Source: Cavia porcellus
Lineage: Eukaryota; Chordata; Mammalia; Rodentia; Caviidae
Assembly (NCBI RefSeq): GCF_034190915.1
Contig: NW_026947488.1
Coordinates: 134,501-198,500, forward strand
Reading direction: 5' to 3'
DNA length: 64,000 nt
Numbering within the stretch: position 1 is the stretch's first letter; the number at the start of each line of letters is the position of its first letter. The translations under genes were made by a program, and so were the position numbers. Below are positions 37,522 to 47,168 of this stretch, one piece after another. The notes beneath the pieces are model-generated. The model saw nothing but the letters and a program-made list of their open reading frames with translations. It made no database searches and was not told the DNA's origin.

Positions 37522-38528
37522 TTACACTGTTTAGTTCTGCTGGGATTTGAGTGTCCATATGCTGTCATCACTAGCTTCTGTTTAACAACAGAAGCAACAA
37601 AAATGTGCAGCTGAGTCTTTAATGTGCAGCTGAGTTCTTTCCAAGACTTATTACCATACAACTGTTGCCTTCGCATTTATCCAATTTCTTTTCTCACAGG
37701 TGTACTAGATACGAATTCTAAGTTGAGGATGGCCCTGTGCAGAATGCGGGACATCCAGCCTGTGTGGAGCCTGATCTCACGGGATGGTGGTGGCTTGCCC
37801 GGGAGGAGGAGCCAGGGAGCTGTTTGTGGAATGGCAGCCTGTGGCCTTGGATGCAGGGCAGGTGTAGGCAGCTCTGTCCTTGGAGGCTCACAGAGGCAGA
37901 GAAAAAGCACTTGGCTCACTTTCTTTCCCTCTGAAAGAGTTCCCAGAGTGATTCCCAGAGGTGGATACGGGCTCCCTTGCACCCCCGCCCCACTTTAGGG
38001 AGCCCATGGGCACCTGTAATTTCCCATTTGACCCAGCTCCGAAATCTGTACCTCACATCACTGCCTACACATAAGCTGTGGTTTCTTTTCAGAAAGGGAC
38101 TGCATCTTCAGTGAAATAATATTTCTAAAGAGTCCCTGGAATGTTTTATAATAAAATAGAGAAAGCTGAGCAAATGTACTCCCACTCCTGCTATAGACAG
38201 CTAAGTTAGGTGGAAAATCATAGGCAGGCAGCCAGGGCCAGGCTTAGAGGGAGCCAGTTCAAAGCCTGAGAACACATTACAGCTGGGGCTGGAGGTGCAG
38301 CGGTTGGAGACACAGATGCGGCCACCAGGCCCATGTGCCTCCCCAAGGAATAAGCAATACATTGAAGATTATGCTATAATTGGTATCATCTAGTCGAATA
38401 AAGTCCAGATGGCCATCAGTAACTCAGCGGTGGCCAGGCCCTCCTGGTCCATCCCTTGCTTTAAATGTCTTGGTTTTTTCTGTGTACCTTTGGAGCACCA
38501 GCTGCTTCCCTACTGGATCAGTATTACC
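37522..38528. other. Nothing recognised
   Basis: Frames at 37624-37998 on both strands shadow each other and are not convincing. Confidence 0.4.
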
Positions 38529-38594
38529 TGTCGGTGTCACTCCCGGCCGGCAGGAAGGACACACAACAAAGTCTGGCAGTGGACAACCTTTTCT

Positions 38595-38600
38595 TTTATT
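38595..38600 (-). promoter_or_regulatory. LTR poly(A) signal (AATAAA)
   Basis: TTTATT on the + strand, in the same place relative to the LTR end as in the proviral copies. Confidence 0.7.
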
Positions 38601-38640
38601 TTCCTTCTCCGTACAGCCTGCCCCGGGAATCCTCCCGGCC

Positions 38641-38806
38641 GAAGCCTCTGTTGGTCCGCTCCCCGCGGCTCCTTGCGTGCTTCTCCCTACAGTCTGTCCC
38701 GAAGCCTCTACCAGTCCGCTCTCCGCGGCTCCTTGCGTGCTTCTTCCTACAGTCTGTCCCGAAGCCTCTACCGGTCCGCTCTCCGTGGCTCCTTGCGTGC
38801 TTCTTC
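38641..38806 (-). repeat. 60-bp tandem array in the solo LTR, about 2.8 copies
   Basis: Units begin at 38641, 38701 and 38761 with an exact 60-base period (GAAGCCTCTA, GGCTCCTTGCGTGCTTCT, then AGTCTGTCCC). Copies differ by a few substitutions. In LTR sense the array lies between the TATA box and the AATAAA, so it should be transcribed. A CTTCTTTTG-type run follows to about 38840. Confidence 0.93.
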
Positions 38807-38857
38807 TGCTTCTTTTGCTTCTTCTTTTGCTTCTTTTTTTGGCGGGAGAGGCACTCA

Positions 38858-38865
38858 CTTTTATA
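38858..38865 (-). promoter_or_regulatory. LTR TATA box (TATAAAAG)
   Basis: CTTTTATA on the + strand, in the context shared with the proviral LTRs (ACCCTATAAAAGT). Confidence 0.75.
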
Positions 38866-38891
38866 GGGTTCAGTTGTTGCTAGGCAGACTA

Positions 38892-39040
38892 TCTTACAGG
38901 GCGGGTTGTGAAGCAGGAGATCTTACAGGGCGGGTTGTTTACCAAGCAGGAAGCAGGAGATCTTACAGGGCGGGTTGTTTACCAAGCAGGAAGCAGGAGA
39001 TCTTACAGGGCGGGTTGTTTACCAAGCAGGAAGCAGGAGA
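38892..39040 (-). repeat. 40-bp tandem array in the solo LTR U3, 3 full copies plus a short one
   Basis: Full units lie at 38921-38960, 38961-39000 and 39001-39040 (TCTTACAGGGCGGGTTGTTT then ACCAAGCAGG, AAGCAGGAGA) and are identical by eye. A 29-base version at 38892-38920 lacks 11 bases. In LTR sense the array is upstream of the TATA box, where retroviral enhancer repeats usually lie. Confidence 0.95.
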
Positions 39041-39155
39041 TAAGCGCCATCTTAGCACACTCAATGGGAGGGGTAATCTAGCTCAGGCTTTGCTCTTTCC
39101 TACAGGCCTCACGTCCGCCAAGTAAGGCGACCGGGCTCGGCCGCGGCTCCCAACA

Positions 39156-39959
39156 ATTACCCACGTGGCAGACCTGTAATCTCACTGCTTGACCATAGTT
39201 GTAACCTGTGTTTACCCACCGCCCGATCATGCTGTATGAAACTTTCTTTTGGAAATGGCTCCTTGGCCACACACTCTCAGGTCCCTTTTGTCTGTTGGGA
39301 GCTATTTCTCTTAATCCAATTATTCCTACTCTTACCTTCCATTGTTCCTTAGAATTTGTTCTTCCATTTTGGGGAACAGGACTCAGTGTATCTCATATCT
39401 AGCAAGTTGGGAGTTATGCTATTTCCCTTATGTTACTACCTCTGACCTACATCTTAATATTTAAATATTTCCTTTCCCACCTCTTTTTCTGAGTGGCTGA
39501 CCACAGAGGCATGTGAATGGAAACATACTGGCCAAATCTATTACACATTTCAAGTTAAACCAAGTGAATCTCTATGACTCCTACACAAAACTATGCATGC
39601 CTTGGAAGCTGATGGGAAATTCTGAAACTACTACTGTTACAGACCACTCAGGTTTGTATACCAGGTTTGTTTAGTCACTGATGACCAAATCAAAGAGGCC
39701 ATTTCCATTGGTGACGAGGAATAAAGTTTTCATTCAAAGTCAACTGGAGTTGATGTACAACTGTCAGATCAATAAACCAAAAATATATAAAACAATTATA
39801 GTTAATCCAGGTATAGTTTTAGGTACAATATCCATGCTGGACTACAGTGATTTCTCTCTGTCTCTCCCTTTTTTCTTATTGTCTTTCATTTTGAACTGCA
39901 TTTATATATTAGGTTTTTCATGTGAGAGAACCATTGCAGTATCTAATGTTGTGGGTCTG
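39156..39959. other. Nothing firmly recognised
   Basis: Unique-looking sequence between the solo LTR and an L1. The right part may be more of the L1 3' UTR. Confidence 0.35.
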
Positions 39960-42900
39960 ATATTCTTCAGTTAACTCTGTGGTCTCAAGGTGCATCTATT
40001 TTTCTATGAATGACTCGAGTTCATCCTTTGTTATGGCAGAGTGGTATTATATGGTGTGTAAATGCCACATTTTCTTTGTCCATTTACCTGTTGAAGGACA
40101 CGTATGTACTTCTGAGATTTAGCTAGTATGCATAATGCTTCTACACATACTGGCATGCATATATCCCTGGAAGGTGAAGGCTTTGTCTCTTTTTGGAAAC
40201 TCTTAGAGGAGATATAGATGGACCAAATGGAATTTCACACTTTAGTTTTTTGAGAGACTTTCATAGTTGTTTTACATCTTCACACTCTCATGAAGGATGA
40301 AGAAATGGTTCCTTTTCCATGAACCTTCTCCAACACCGATTATCTGATTTCTTAGTGGCGTCCATTTCTTTTGAAATGAGTTGAAATCTCTGAGTCACTG
40401 TAATTTGAAATTCTTAGGGAGCCAGTGATGTGGAACGTTTTTGCATTTAGTTATTGCCCATTTGTGTTTCTCCCTCTGTGAACTGTCTACACATTCCAGA
40501 TGTCCATTTGTTGCCTGAGTCTTTAAATTTTGTGGCTCTAACTTTTTTGAGTTCATTATGTCTTCTAGATACTTTTCCTTGCCTGAGGAGGAACTGATAT
40601 AATTTTTTCCCTGCCTGTAGTTTGCCTCTTCATTCTGTTGATGGTTTCTTTTATTGCGCAAAAGCTCTTTGAACTTAATGGGATCCTATTTGTTGATTCT
40701 TGGTATTGTTTCTTGTTTAGTGAGGTTCCATTCAGAATATATATCTATATCTTCATGAGTTTTATCTATTTTTTGTTCTGGGAGATTAAATATTTCTGAT
40801 ATACTAAGTAGATATTCAATCCATTTTGATTTTAGTTTAGTGCATGAGCAGAGATGTCTCAGTTCAATCTTTGGTAATGCGGAGAGCTAGCAATCCCAGC
40901 ATCATTTGTGAAAAAGTCTGTCTCTCCTCCAGGAAAATTATTTTACCCTCTTCAATGATAATGTAGCTGAGTGTGCCTGGAATTGTGCCTGAATACTGTG
41001 TCCTGTGTCATCAGTCTCCAAATCTTGTTTTTGTGTGTGTGCCCACATCATGCTGTTTTTATCACCGTACGTTTGTAACTTGAAGTTCTTCATTGTGATG
41101 CCCCATGTCTCGCTCTTACTGTCTAGAGTGCTTTTGATTTGGCTTGTTCTTGTTCTTCTAGGACCTGAGGTGCACCAGTAGGTAACTTCCTTGAGCTCAT
41201 TCTGTTTTCCAGATGTGGGCATTCACTAGACTAAAAGTCCTGCTTTCCGTGTGCTCCACGTGCTCCACTATGTTGCACTTGCATTCACTGAACTGTAGGA
41301 GCTGTCCAGTGTCTTCCTTATGGTCACCTGTGACTCACTGGTTATTTGAGGGTATTTTTAATTTTCATGTGTTTGCATAATTTCTGTGATTTCTTTTGCC
41401 ATTGATTTCTTGTTTTACTGTACTGTGATCTGACAAGTTGCATGGAAAAATTTAATTCTTTTGAATTTACTTAAATATGCTTTATTGAGGAAATAGCTTA
41501 TTTTGGAGAAAGTCCCAAGTGTTGCTGAGGAGAATGTGTATTCTTTTGTTGTTGGAAGCAACATTCTGCAGAAACATTTATTAAGTCCACTCATTTGAAC
41601 TGTTGCTTCAGCTCTGACATTTGTTTTTTTCTTTTTTCTTTTTCTTTGTTTTACTTTTTGTTTAGTTGTTTCGTCTATTTTTGACAGGTGAGCATTAAGG
41701 AGATCTATTGTAATTGAGTTGGTATTTATGTGATTTTTTTCCTTTGTGAGACAGGCTCTCACTGTGCAGTTCAGATTGGCCTTGAACTCACTTTGTAAGG
41801 CAGGGTGGCTTCTCACTTGTAGTGATCCTCTTGCCTTGGCCTTCCACGTGCTGGGAAAACAGGTGTGTGTTACCACATCGGGCTTTTTCTGAGCTTTGAA
41901 TATCCAGTAGTTTTTTGTTGTTGTTCTGTGAAATTGAGTGGCTGCTGTTCAATATGTACATATACATCACAGTTATTTTTCCTGAGTTGTACCCATAATG
42001 AATGTATAGTTAGCTTCTTTGTTTCTTCTGATGAATTTTGCCTTGAAATCCACTTTGTCTGAAATTAGAATATCTACTTCACCTTTTTATGGGTTTCCAT
42101 TTGATGGAGTTTGGCTTTCTATCCTTTGATTTTAAATTTTTGCATTTGTTTTTGTGTATTTCTTGTGTACTATATATCTCTGAGTTTTGTTTCTTGATCC
42201 ATTGTGTGTCTTTAGATTTGGGAACTTGCAGTTATTCATGTAGGGAGTCCTTAAAAGCATTCCTGTCCTGGTAGTACTTTCCTGTCTTATTTCTGCTATT
42301 TTGTTTCCATCCCTGAGCTGCTATTCTCACCAGGTGTGTTAATTCTTTTTGATTTACGGCCTTGTTGACTTCATCGACTTTTTGTTAGATTTCTTTGGAA
42401 TGTTTTGTAATGCTGGGTCAGTGGTCATGAATTTCAGAGGTGCTTTTTTCTTTGAAATACTTTATATTCTTCATCAATTGTGTGGGGATGTTAGTAGGAT
42501 AAATAGCATGGCATTGGAAGTTTTGTTTTGAGGGCTTGAAGCACTTCACTCCAAGCCCTGCTATCCTCTGTGTTTCTGTTGACGTCTGCTGAATTCAAAT
42601 GGATTGATTTTATGTGTTATTTACTGCCCTTTCTTTTTGCCCTTATGATTGTCTCCCTTTATTTGACTTCTGCTACCTTGAGTATAAGGTGGCATGGAGT
42701 TGTTCTCTTTCAGTCTTGGCTACTTAGGTTTCTATTTGCCTTATTTATTTGTATGCTTATTTTCTCCATTATTTGGGACATTTTCTGCCATCATTTCCAC
42801 GAATACTACATAAAATGTCATTTGTGCTATTTTCTCTTATTTTTCACTGGATCAAATTACTCTTAAGATTAGTTTTCTTTGTGTCACATAGTAGCTGTTG

Positions 42901-43435
42901 GATTGATTTGACATGCTCCCTTATTAATTTTGAGATATCTTTGAGTTGTTGAACTTTGAAGATTTTTTTTTTCTAATTTTGAAATTCTGTGTTTACACTG
43001 GTCACTTCTCCTGCCAATGTATTCAATATAATTTTAGCTTCCTTTATTTCTAGTTGGAAAGCTTGTATACTCTAATCCTTTTCCAAATGAGTCGTTCATA
43101 GTTTGTATTACTTTATTTAGACAACATCGCTTTTATTTGTGTCTTCTCAAGTTCCTGGATCTTTTTTAATTATTATTTCCATTCATCTCTGAGGATGCCT
43201 GAGTATTTTTTTTGTTAGTTTTAAAATCTGGTTTTCACTTCTTCTTTTATCTTTTAAGACATTTGAGACATATGGCTCATGCAATTCTTTCCCTTGCAGC
43301 TTCCTGGATTCGGTTTGCGGAATGTGAGAGTTTAGCAGGAATTTTATTGCCTTGCCGCTAAAGTTTTATTTTGTTGTATTTGGTTTGTTTTATGCTGTTT
43401 TGAGGATGCTTATCGTGTAAGGTTTAGGACAGAGG
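39960..43435 (-). mobile_element. L1 remnant with an internal ORF2 deletion
   Basis: Antisense L1 3' UTR phrases start near 39965 (GGTGCATCTATTTTTC, CCACATTTTCTTTGTCCATT). An ORF2 C-terminal region follows to about 41140. Compared with the L1 at 18.66-22.61 kb, the text jumps near 41140 from the part equivalent to about 19800 to the part equivalent to about 21490, so roughly 1.6 kb of reverse transcriptase region is missing. The rest continues upstream through ORF2-like sequence to about 43.4 kb. It is heavily broken. Confidence 0.82.
41735..41885 (-). repeat. B1-type SINE nested in the L1
   Basis: The + strand shows GTGAGACAGGCTCTCACTGT, GGCCTTGAACTCACTTTG, GATCCTCTTGCCTTGGCC and a GGTGTGTGTTACCAC end. 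Confidence 0.88.
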
Positions 43436-43583
43436 GACTGCTGGACTGCTTGCGGACTGAGGCAGGAGGATTACTGTGATATCCAGCCCCGCCTGGGCTG
43501 TGGAAGCAAGTTGAAGGCCAGCCTGTGTTACACAGGTATACCCTCTGAGTGAGAGACACAGAAAGAGAAAGAGAGACAGAGAC

Positions 43584-43586
<3 letters not shown>
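43436..43586 (+). repeat. B1-type (7SL-derived) SINE, partial
   Basis: It contains GACTGAGGCAGGAGGATTAC and TTGAAGGCCAGCCTGTGTTA, the middle and right part of a B1 body. The A-rich tail is replaced by a GA-rich run. Confidence 0.82.

Positions 43587-43634
<48 letters not shown>
43587..43634. repeat. (GA)n microsatellite
   Basis: An uninterrupted GA run of about 48 bases, preceded by imperfect GACAGA and GAAAGA units from 43557. It probably grew from the tail of the adjoining B1. Read on the minus strand it produces the meaningless Leu-Ser repeat frames seen there. Confidence 0.95.
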
Positions 43635-43635
<1 letters not shown>

Positions 43636-44049
43636 TGTACTGCCAAAAGGAACAACTCTTCATCTGTCAGGTCCTATCCACCATGAATCTAGGAAACCCA
43701 AATCTCATAACTCAGGGCAAATCCCTGCTTCACATTCTCTGTTACTGAGGCTCCTGTTTCCCTTTTCTCTGTGCTTTGATGTCAGGGGGTGAAGGTGTCT
43801 CCTTGCATCCCATATCCACCAAGTCTAGGTGCTGCTCACCCTGTGCACACGCTGTGTGTTCTCTGGGGAGGGAGGGCTGCCAGGGAGCCTTTCCTATGGG
43901 CTCAATAAAAGCCTGCAATCTCTGAATTTTCTGTGTAATCTTCAAGATCCCCAACTGATTATCAGCTTTGCTTTGTGAAAGGCTTTGTAAGTGTGTACGG
44001 CAACATGCACGGAAGGGATAAAGCACACCGCATCATTTGAAGGTCTCCA
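43635..44049. other. Nothing firmly recognised; possible old LTR 3' part
   Basis: CTCAATAAAAGCCTGC at 43901-43916 resembles an R/U5 poly(A) signal context of an old LTR on the + strand, but I cannot delimit an element. Confidence 0.3.
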
Positions 44050-44055
44050 TTTTCT
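44050..44055. repeat. Provirus target-site duplication, left (TTTTCT)
   Basis: The same six bases occur at 47409-47414 directly outside the other LTR. Six bases is the length known for betaretroviruses and IAP elements. Confidence 0.93.
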
Positions 44056-44120
44056 TGTCGGTGTCCCTCCCGGCCGGCAGGAAAGACACACGACAAAGTC
44101 TGGCGGTGTGCAACCTTGTC

Positions 44121-44126
44121 TTTATT
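44121..44126 (-). promoter_or_regulatory. 3' LTR poly(A) signal (AATAAA)
   Basis: TTTATT on the + strand inside the LTR, between the TATA box and the LTR 3' end in viral sense. It would end viral transcripts here. Confidence 0.75.
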
Positions 44127-44236
44127 TGTCTCCGCGTGGGCCCTGCGAGGCCTCCGCTCTGCCACCAGCCCTTTCTCGCCGGTGGACTTTCTCTATCTCT
44201 CTCTGTGCTTCTCTCTCGTGGCGGGAGAGGCATTTA

Positions 44237-44244
44237 CTTTTATA
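44237..44244 (-). promoter_or_regulatory. 3' LTR TATA box (TATAAAAG)
   Basis: CTTTTATA on the + strand. Upstream in viral sense lie two CCAAT pentamers in opposite orientation, at 44257-44261 and 44288-44292. Confidence 0.78.
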
Positions 44245-44484
44245 GGGTAACAGTGGCCAATCAGTTCAAAGCGCGCGATGCGGGCTGATTGGCTAACATC
44301 AGTTGTTGCTAGCAGACTATTCTATTGTGCGGGCTGCTTACGTCGCCAGGGCAATCAGGGGGCAGGAAGCAGGCGCCAACTTGGCTCACTCGATGGGAGG
44401 GGTAACTTAGCTCAGGCTTTGCTCTTTTCTACAGGCCTCACGTCCGCCAAGTAAGGCGACCGGGCTCGGCCGCGGCTCCCAACA

Positions 44485-44493
44485 TCTCCCTCT
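44485..44493 (-). promoter_or_regulatory. Polypurine tract of the provirus
   Basis: The minus strand reads AGAGGGAGA immediately before the LTR start, where plus-strand DNA synthesis is primed in retroviruses. Confidence 0.8.
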
Positions 44494-44896
44494 ATTTTAT
44501 TTATTTTGAATGAATGTACGCATCGCAGCCTGCCCTGGATTGAGTGCAGAGGCTTATGCCCTGTGTTGAGGCCCACCGTAGGCCCTTGGCTTGGACCCTG
44601 GTCGGCCGTCCCCGGGTCCGCCAAGGCCTTGAGACCCTCGTCCTTTTTCCAGGGCCAGGAGTGAACTGGACGGAACCTGGATGCACATAGGCATGCACTC
44701 ATGCCCCTCCGTGTGATCCCCTCGGAGAGGCATCTAGATCTGGGCAGATTCTAGTAATCCAGCGGCTTTCGTGCAGTATGGGGTAGGGCCTGGCTTAGGT
44801 CGAGTCGTGCTGGGGAGGCACGCTCTTACCCGTCATTGACTCACCTACCCTGCTGTGTGGTGTCAATAGGGAAGGAATGCGGAAGACCCGCCACAC
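44494..44896 (-). other. Proviral sequence between env tail and polypurine tract
   Basis: GC-rich sequence with no viral motif I can name. A 96-codon frame at 44412-44702 runs into the LTR and looks incidental. Confidence 0.5.
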
Positions 44897-45127
44897 CTAG
44901 ACCCGGTCGTAGGCCAGTCGAGCGAGCCATGCGTAAGCCTGGGGGTCATTGTGCCCATCACGGGCTGCTGCCAGGGCCGCATGGGCAACCAGGCGTACTT
45001 GACGCCGGGCCGCCGCAAGGCGCCCACTAATAAATGATGTAACCCATCGGAGCAAGAATGGTCCTACAAGTAAGAGCAGAAGCAAGGAGCACAGGGGACC
45101 TAACAATGGTAAAACATAGGGGAGCAA
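44897..45127 (-). pseudogene. env: Env transmembrane-subunit tail remnant of the provirus
   Basis: In intact retroviruses this part anchors the envelope protein in the membrane. The 76-codon open stretch has a hydrophobic helix (PLLGPLCSLLLLLLVGPFLL) in about the first 25 residues, followed by a basic tail. The proline-rich entry, GP pairs and leucine run resemble the membrane anchor of gamma- and D-type Env. The same frame is open a little further upstream without a Met. No surface subunit, fusion peptide or ectodomain is present, so it cannot act as an envelope. It overlaps the end of the integrase frame, which places a deletion junction near 45,130-45,190. Confidence 0.7.
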
Positions 45128-45520
45128 GCCATTCCAGGCTCCCCAAAAAGGGATTGTCCTGCAGTTCTTTTAGGGCTCATCTTGTTGTTGGGTCTGCAGT
45201 TGGCCTCTGGTGGAACAGGCCTGATCTTCAGTCGAGGGACTTGTCGCGTCAACCTCTCTGGGACCCACAGTGGTTCTCGTCCCGGTTCCTGCGGAAAAAC
45301 ACAAACCGCGCCTCGGTTCCAGCTAACCACCGGATCCGGGCCCATCCATTGTCCCGTCAGGATATCTTTCCATCTAACCCATCCTTTATTTTTTGGGGAT
45401 GGGGTACAATGTGCCATAGCTGGGGAGCAATTTTCACTGTTTAAGTTTTAAAAATTGTATGTGAATAATGCCATAGATAACCGCGTCTTTGGAGGCAGGC
45501 CTTGGCTTACTCCCCCTTTT
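45100..45520 (-). pseudogene. pol: Integrase C-terminal fragment of the proviral pol
   Basis: Integrase joins viral DNA to the host genome; this piece is the DNA-binding end only. The minus strand reads GGVSQGLPPKTRLSMALFTY, then, after an in-frame TAA at 45448-45450, the WVRWKDILTGQWMGPDPV and CVFPQEPGREPLWVPERL segments. Both are hallmarks of betaretrovirus/IAP integrase C-termini. The zinc-binding and catalytic core domains are absent. The fragment starts where the SINE tail ends and its last codons run over the env remnant. Confidence 0.87.
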
Positions 45521-45661
45521 TGTTTTTTATTTTTTTATTTTATTTATTTATTTATTTATTTTTGGTTTTTTTTTTTTTTTTTTATCGGTACCAGGGATCG
45601 AACTCACAATTGCCTGCTTACAAGGCAGGCACTTATGCCGCTGAGCTAAATCCCCAGCCCC
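45521..45661 (-). repeat. ID-type SINE at the gag-pol deletion junction
   Basis: A well preserved copy with a long A-rich tail containing TAAA units (45521-45589). One side is capsid sequence and the other integrase. I find no target duplication, unlike most other well preserved SINEs in the window. Confidence 0.93.
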
Positions 45662-46769
45662 TGTTTCCTCGACCGGCGTTTCTCTCAGCCTGCTTGGCAG
45701 AGAACTCTGCGTACCATGCTTGCCAATCAAGATAACTACCCGATAGAAGGCATGCCTTGGCCAGCTGCATCCAATCACCCGGTGTAAGAGGCAGAGAGGC
45801 AAGATTCTCTAGCATAGCTATGGTATAAGGAGCTGTGGGCCCGAAGGTCATGACAGCGCTTTTTAATTCTCTAATCTGTTTTATTTCAAACGGTTTCCAA
45901 ACATTGCGCCCTTGGCCTGGGGCCATTTGCACAGGAAATACTCCATAAGGACCGTAATCTATTCCTTGCATCGATGGATCCCCTCCGGGCCATCGTTCAC
46001 CCCTCCATAACCGCCCATGAAAATATCGTCCGCCCCGCGGCGCGACGTCATAGGACGGCGGTCGCGACAGAGTGGAACGGGGCATCACTTCCTGTGCCAG
46101 CTGAGAGAAGGGAGGGTCCCCTGTAGCGGCCTCTCGGCGGGGAACCGCTTCTGGAAAAGAACTCCAGGGCGGAGCGGATGGCTCTCTATCCCCTCCCCGC
46201 CAGAGAGCGCTCGGGGGTCCTTTCTCCTCTCTCTGCTTTTCTCGAGCGGCGCACGCACACAATTTGCGGCGCAACTCGGCATAGGGGTTTCGGGCCTCTC
46301 GGCTTCCTGCCCCACCTTTTAGTTCCTCCTCGCTATCTGAGTCGGAGGACTCCAGAGCTTGGGTGTTTTCTATCTTTCCCTGGATCTTCTCCCCCTGGAC
46401 AGACCCCTCCCGAGAGCATTCCGATTTTGCCTGCTCAAAAGCCTTGCATGCGTCCATGATTTCTGCGTCTCTAACTGCCGACGGGAACCCCTTCCCCTCC
46501 CCTTCAAGACACGCATGTATCATTTCCCACAGGGGGCGAATAGCCAGCGAAATATCACCTCCCGATTCCGCCGAGGCGAGGTCCCAGCCTAACTTCTCCC
46601 ATGACGGCAGGTTTAAATGCCCTGTGGGTAAAAACCAGGGAGCCACCCTATCTACCTCTGCTATGAATAGTTCCAGTGTTTTTTGACCTACCCTGAGGTC
46701 TCTAGCTTTTAAAAGCTTTCTAAGGGCCTTTACCAAGGGCCGCGCCTCCGCGCTCGGTAAATTACCCAT
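45633..46769 (-). pseudogene. gag: Truncated gag of the provirus (matrix to mid-capsid)
   Basis: Gag is the structural polyprotein of the viral core. The frame is open for 378 codons. It starts MGNLPS, fitting N-terminal myristoylation, and has an acidic SSDSDSEEE run at residues 141-149. A PPSY late-domain-like motif is at 237-240. A capsid start is likely at Pro279, followed by WKPFEIKQIRELKSAV, close to betaretroviral capsid. Viral coding ends at residue 369; the last nine residues come from the SINE read through to a stop. The second half of capsid (major homology region) and the nucleocapsid zinc knuckles are missing. The absence of stops in 1.1 kb fits a young insertion. Confidence 0.9.
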
Positions 46770-46959
46770 CTTTAACCTCTAAGGGCTGTAACTCACCGCG
46801 TGTGACTTAGAGAACCCGTCACCTACGCGTGAGCCTGAGGGGAGTCTAAAAGCCCTGTAGGTGCGCGCCACCCAGAGCCCAGGCTTATCCCCCACTCACC
46901 TGTCCGGCAGCACCACGCTGGGGCGTTGCACACCACCGCCGCGTCTCGGGGTTGATCAC
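46770..46959 (-). other. Proviral leader with a splice donor
   Basis: 190 bases between the primer site and the gag ATG. The minus strand contains CAG/GTGAGT, a consensus donor, with GTGAGT at 46899-46894. This would be the donor for a spliced env message in a complete virus. Confidence 0.7.
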
Positions 46960-46977
46960 TCCCTGTACGGGCCACCA
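46960..46977 (-). promoter_or_regulatory. Primer-binding site for tRNA-Ile
   Basis: The minus strand reads TGGTGGCCCGTACAGGGA two bases after the LTR. The 3' end of mammalian tRNA-Ile(AAU) would pair at 17 of 18 positions; the one difference is A for G at position 14. Lys, Phe and Pro primer sites do not fit. Confidence 0.88.
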
Positions 46978-47044
46978 GATGTCGGTGTCCCTCCCGGCCG
47001 GCAGGAAAGACACACGACAAAGTCTGGCGGTGTGCAACTTTGTC

Positions 47045-47050
47045 TTTATT
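47045..47050 (-). promoter_or_regulatory. 5' LTR poly(A) signal (AATAAA)
   Basis: TTTATT on the + strand, at the position equivalent to that in the 3' LTR. Confidence 0.7.
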
Positions 47051-47160
47051 TGTCTCCGCGTGGGCCCCGCGAGGCCTCCGCTCTGCCACCAGCCCTTTCT
47101 CGCCGGTGGACTTTCTCTATCTCTCTCTGTGCTTCTCTCTCGTGGCGGGAGAGGCATTTA

Positions 47161-47168
47161 CTTTTATA
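47161..47168 (-). promoter_or_regulatory. 5' LTR TATA box (TATAAAAG)
   Basis: CTTTTATA on the + strand. Viral transcripts would start roughly 25-30 bases further toward lower coordinates. Confidence 0.8.

Larger units (their letters stand above)
38529..39155 (-). mobile_element. Solo LTR of the same IAP-like ERV family, with 6-bp target duplication
   Basis: Read on the minus strand it starts TGTTGGGAGCCGCGGCCGAG and ends CGACA, as do the proviral LTRs at 44-47 kb. No internal viral sequence follows on either side. ATTACC flanks it at 38523-38528 and 39156-39161, so it is an LTR-LTR recombination product and not a broken edge. At 627 bp it is about 200 bp longer than the proviral LTRs because of two tandem arrays. 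It also lacks the paired CCAAT segment they carry. TATA and AATAAA motifs are kept. Confidence 0.95.
44056..44484 (-). repeat. 3' LTR of the provirus (429 bp)
   Basis: Same length as the 5' LTR and different from it at four sites by eye, all C/T on the + strand. Three of the four fall in CpG contexts. Confidence 0.96.

Noticed and set aside
38641..39040. CRISPR-like regular repeats
   Set aside because: The units are contiguous with no spacers, within a mammalian LTR.
38409..39125. A 238-codon + strand frame and its overlaps
   Set aside because: It lies within the solo LTR, antisense to it. It repeats because of the 60- and 40-bp arrays, whose periods are or are near multiples of three in part.
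43424..43663. Leu-Ser repeat frames on the minus strand
   Set aside because: Produced by the (GA)n run next to a B1.
44412..44702. An accessory viral gene near the 3' LTR
   Set aside because: The frame runs into the LTR, has no recognisable motif, and competes with other frames of similar length.
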